Shown here: piece by piece, positions 14,333-15,634 of the stretch
Layout: every line of letters starts with the position of its first letter
Numbering within the stretch: the first letter of the stretch is position 1
Position numbers and translations under genes: made by a program
Notes under the pieces: generated by a model
Database searches by the model: none
Seen by the model: only the letters and a program-made list of their open reading frames with translations
What the model was told of the DNA's origin: nothing
Assembly (NCBI GenBank): GCA_937900305.1
Contig: CALCCV010000159.1
Span: 1 to 15,634, forward strand
Length of the DNA: 15,634 bases
Source: an uncultured Pseudobdellovibrionaceae bacterium
Lineage (GTDB): Bacteria > Bdellovibrionota > Bdellovibrionia > Bdellovibrionales > Bdellovibrionaceae
Reading direction: 5' to 3'

Positions 14333-15612
14333 TGCTGGGTTCCCCCATATAGCTCGAAGCGATCACCCTCGAGCTTCCGCAAAAGATTCAGCTTTACGCC
14401 CCGATCATTGAACCAATCTGGAAATGAGTCTTCACGAGCCCTTAGGAAATAAAATGATTTCTCGCTAGGCAATGACTCAGGTTGAAAATCGTAAAAATCG
14501 ATTCGCCGACTGCCCTTCAGTTTATAGAATGGCACCTGCATCTTGTACCAAAAATACGACGCCAGTTGGTAGTTACTGAGATAGAGTGGCCGCAACATCT
14601 GAGTTTCCAAAATCAGGCGATCGAACTCCTGTGTTTCAACAACCTTGTGGGGAATAAGGTCGCCACGGCCGGCCACCAAAGCCCCGATAATAAAAATCTG
14701 CGGCAAAAGCCAGATGGCCAGATCCAATCGAAAACGCTTTAAAAAACCACTTTGCATCAAGACCAAACCCCAAATTGGAAAAAATGCAGTGAGGATCCAA
14801 TTGGCTTCCACAAAAGATTTTAAAGACGAATAAAAAAACAATAGCAGGGGCAAAGCACCCGAAAGCCAAAGAAACGTGCTCACAGTTCTTTTTTCGACGG
14901 ACTTCGATTTGGGTTTAAACCAAGGAAATCGAAACAGCAAAAATGGACCCACCAAAAGCAAAACAACCAATAGGTAGGTGCTGACAGAATCCCAAGACCA
15001 TCTCTGCGAATCAAAACCATGATTCAGTTGAAAGCGAAAAGAAATGTAATCATTCTGCGAATTCCACCACAGCGTGGGCAGCGCTCCCAAAAACAACAGT
15101 GCGACAAACAACACGAGTTCATAGACCTTCACTTGTAGGGCTCGCCAATGAATGACCAACAGAAGTGCGAGCGGGCCCAAACTCAAAATAGCGGTGTATT
15201 TCGACGAAAATCCCAATCCGATGGCCAAGCCAGCAAGACAAGTCCAATATCGATTTTTGGTTTGCACCCGTTGAACACTCGCCCATAAAAAAATGGAATA
15301 AAAAAATAGAAGGGGAGCATCCGGGGTCGCAACCGCACTCCCCAGACCGGTCAGCGGATTCGTGAGAATCAATATTAGAAACAAGATCGCACGCTGGGGC
15401 GACAAAAACGATTTCGCAAAAAAATACCACAGAACAAAACTCGCCTGGCTTAACAAAACCATCGAAGCCCGCGGAACCGATTGAGTAGTTATGACGTGAC
15501 TAACAGCCCACTGTATCCAAGCGATGGCTCCAGGATGGTCAAAATAACCAGCTTGGGGATGCAGTGACCAAACCCAATAATAAGCCTCATCGGGGCTTAG
15601 CGGAAACAGCCA
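14329..15612 (-). CDS. GT39-like (ArnT/PMT) membrane glycosyltransferase, 5' end missing
   Basis: GT-C transferases move a sugar from a polyprenyl-phosphate carrier to a lipid, protein or glycan on the outer face of the inner membrane. The reading frame is open past the first ATG (15462) to the insert end: translating 15612-15463 gives WLFPLSPDEAYYWVWSLHPQ followed by a GYFDHPG stretch. The D-E-x-Y-Y-W-x-W and FDHP motifs are the family's hallmark near the first periplasmic loop, with the Asp of DEAYYW as the catalytic base in this family. So this is an N-terminally cut gene, and 15462 is not its start. Many hydrophobic helices follow (FLILILTNPLTGLGSA, IHWRALQVKVYELVLFVALL and others), with a short soluble C-terminal part. 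The acceptor cannot be told from sequence. Its TGA overlaps the next gene's ATG. Confidence 0.88.
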   Translation of the reverse strand, partial: WLFPLSPDEAYYWVWSLHPQAGYFDHPGAIAWIQWAVSHVITTQSVPRASMVLLSQASFVLWYFFAKSFLSPQRAILFLILILTNPLTGLGSAVATPDAPLLFFYSIFLWASVQRVQTKNRYWTCLAGLAIGLGFSSKYTAILSLGPLALLLVIHWRALQVKVYELVLFVALLFLGALPTLWWNSQNDYISFRFQLNHGFDSQRWSWDSVSTYLLVVLLLVGPFLLFRFPWFKPKSKSVEKRTVSTFLWLSGALPLLLFFYSSLKSFVEANWILTAFFPIWGLVLMQSGFLKRFRLDLAIWLLPQIFIIGALVAGRGDLIPHKVVETQEFDRLILETQMLRPLYLSNYQLASYFWYKMQVPFYKLKGSRRIDFYDFQPESLPSEKSFYFLRAREDSFPDWFNDRGVKLNLLRKLEGDRFELYGGTQQ

Positions 15613-15634
15613 AGATCGGAAGAGCGTCGTGTAG
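15613..15634 (+). other. Illumina adapter remnant (read-1 side)
   Basis: AGATCGGAAGAGC followed by GTCGTGTAG is the reverse complement of the 3' end of the standard Illumina read-1 adapter. It is not genomic. The preceding bases still read through as glycosyltransferase on the minus strand. Confidence 0.95.

Noticed and set aside
15119..15430. 103-codon minus-strand frame inside the glycosyltransferase
   Set aside because: It is an alternative frame of the GT39 gene, whose frame has the family motifs.

Overview
The window is a whole contig, about half G+C, from what looks like a free-living or predatory relative of Bdellovibrio (phylum Bdellovibrionota). That placement is inferred from protein style, the gene neighbourhood and the Flp/TadE-like protein; there is no rRNA or other marker to settle it. 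Both ends carry Illumina adapter sequence (1-18 and 15613-15634). The true insert is therefore about 19-15612, and the two terminal genes (RNase G on the left, a GT39-like glycosyltransferase on the right) are cut by the insert ends.

Layout. (1) 20-1862, plus strand: the 3' half of an RNase E/G gene, then rplU and rpmA (ribosomal proteins L21 and L27), closed by a strong intrinsic terminator. L21 carries an 85-residue Lys/Ala-rich tail and L27 ends in seven alanines. The rplU leader holds three copies of a 10-base repeat. (2) 1879-7679, plus strand: a tightly packed run of obgE, a fused nadD-rsfS gene, rlmH, a comF-like gene, a lolA-like gene, rimO and an unrecognised two-repeat protein. Several junctions overlap by 4 bases (GTGA or ATGA). 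The theme is ribosome assembly and modification (ObgE, RsfS, RlmH, RimO), with NAD synthesis and outer-membrane lipoprotein transport alongside. (3) 7672-9817: a minus-strand exported TPR protein and a divergent plus-strand Flp-pilin-like membrane protein with a long Gly/Ser/Arg-rich linker and a second C-terminal membrane segment. (4) 10033-12117, plus strand: a DUF2203-family protein and glutamine-dependent NAD synthetase (nadE), so both late steps of NAD synthesis lie on this contig. (5) 12121-13097: a minus-strand DEDDh exonuclease ending in a likely beta-clamp-binding peptide, divergent from an adrenodoxin-type 2Fe-2S ferredoxin. (6) 13130-15612, minus strand: a two-gene operon of a GT-C membrane glycosyltransferase and a membrane-anchored PHP-like protein whose metal ligands are mostly missing.

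Most of the window is housekeeping. The parts most worth a second look are the NadD-RsfS fusion, the histone-like tail on L21, the Flp-like two-anchor protein with its divergent TPR partner, the duplicated-domain protein after rimO, and the degenerate PHP protein coupled to the glycosyltransferase. I saw no CRISPR array, tRNA, rRNA, insertion sequence or phage gene.
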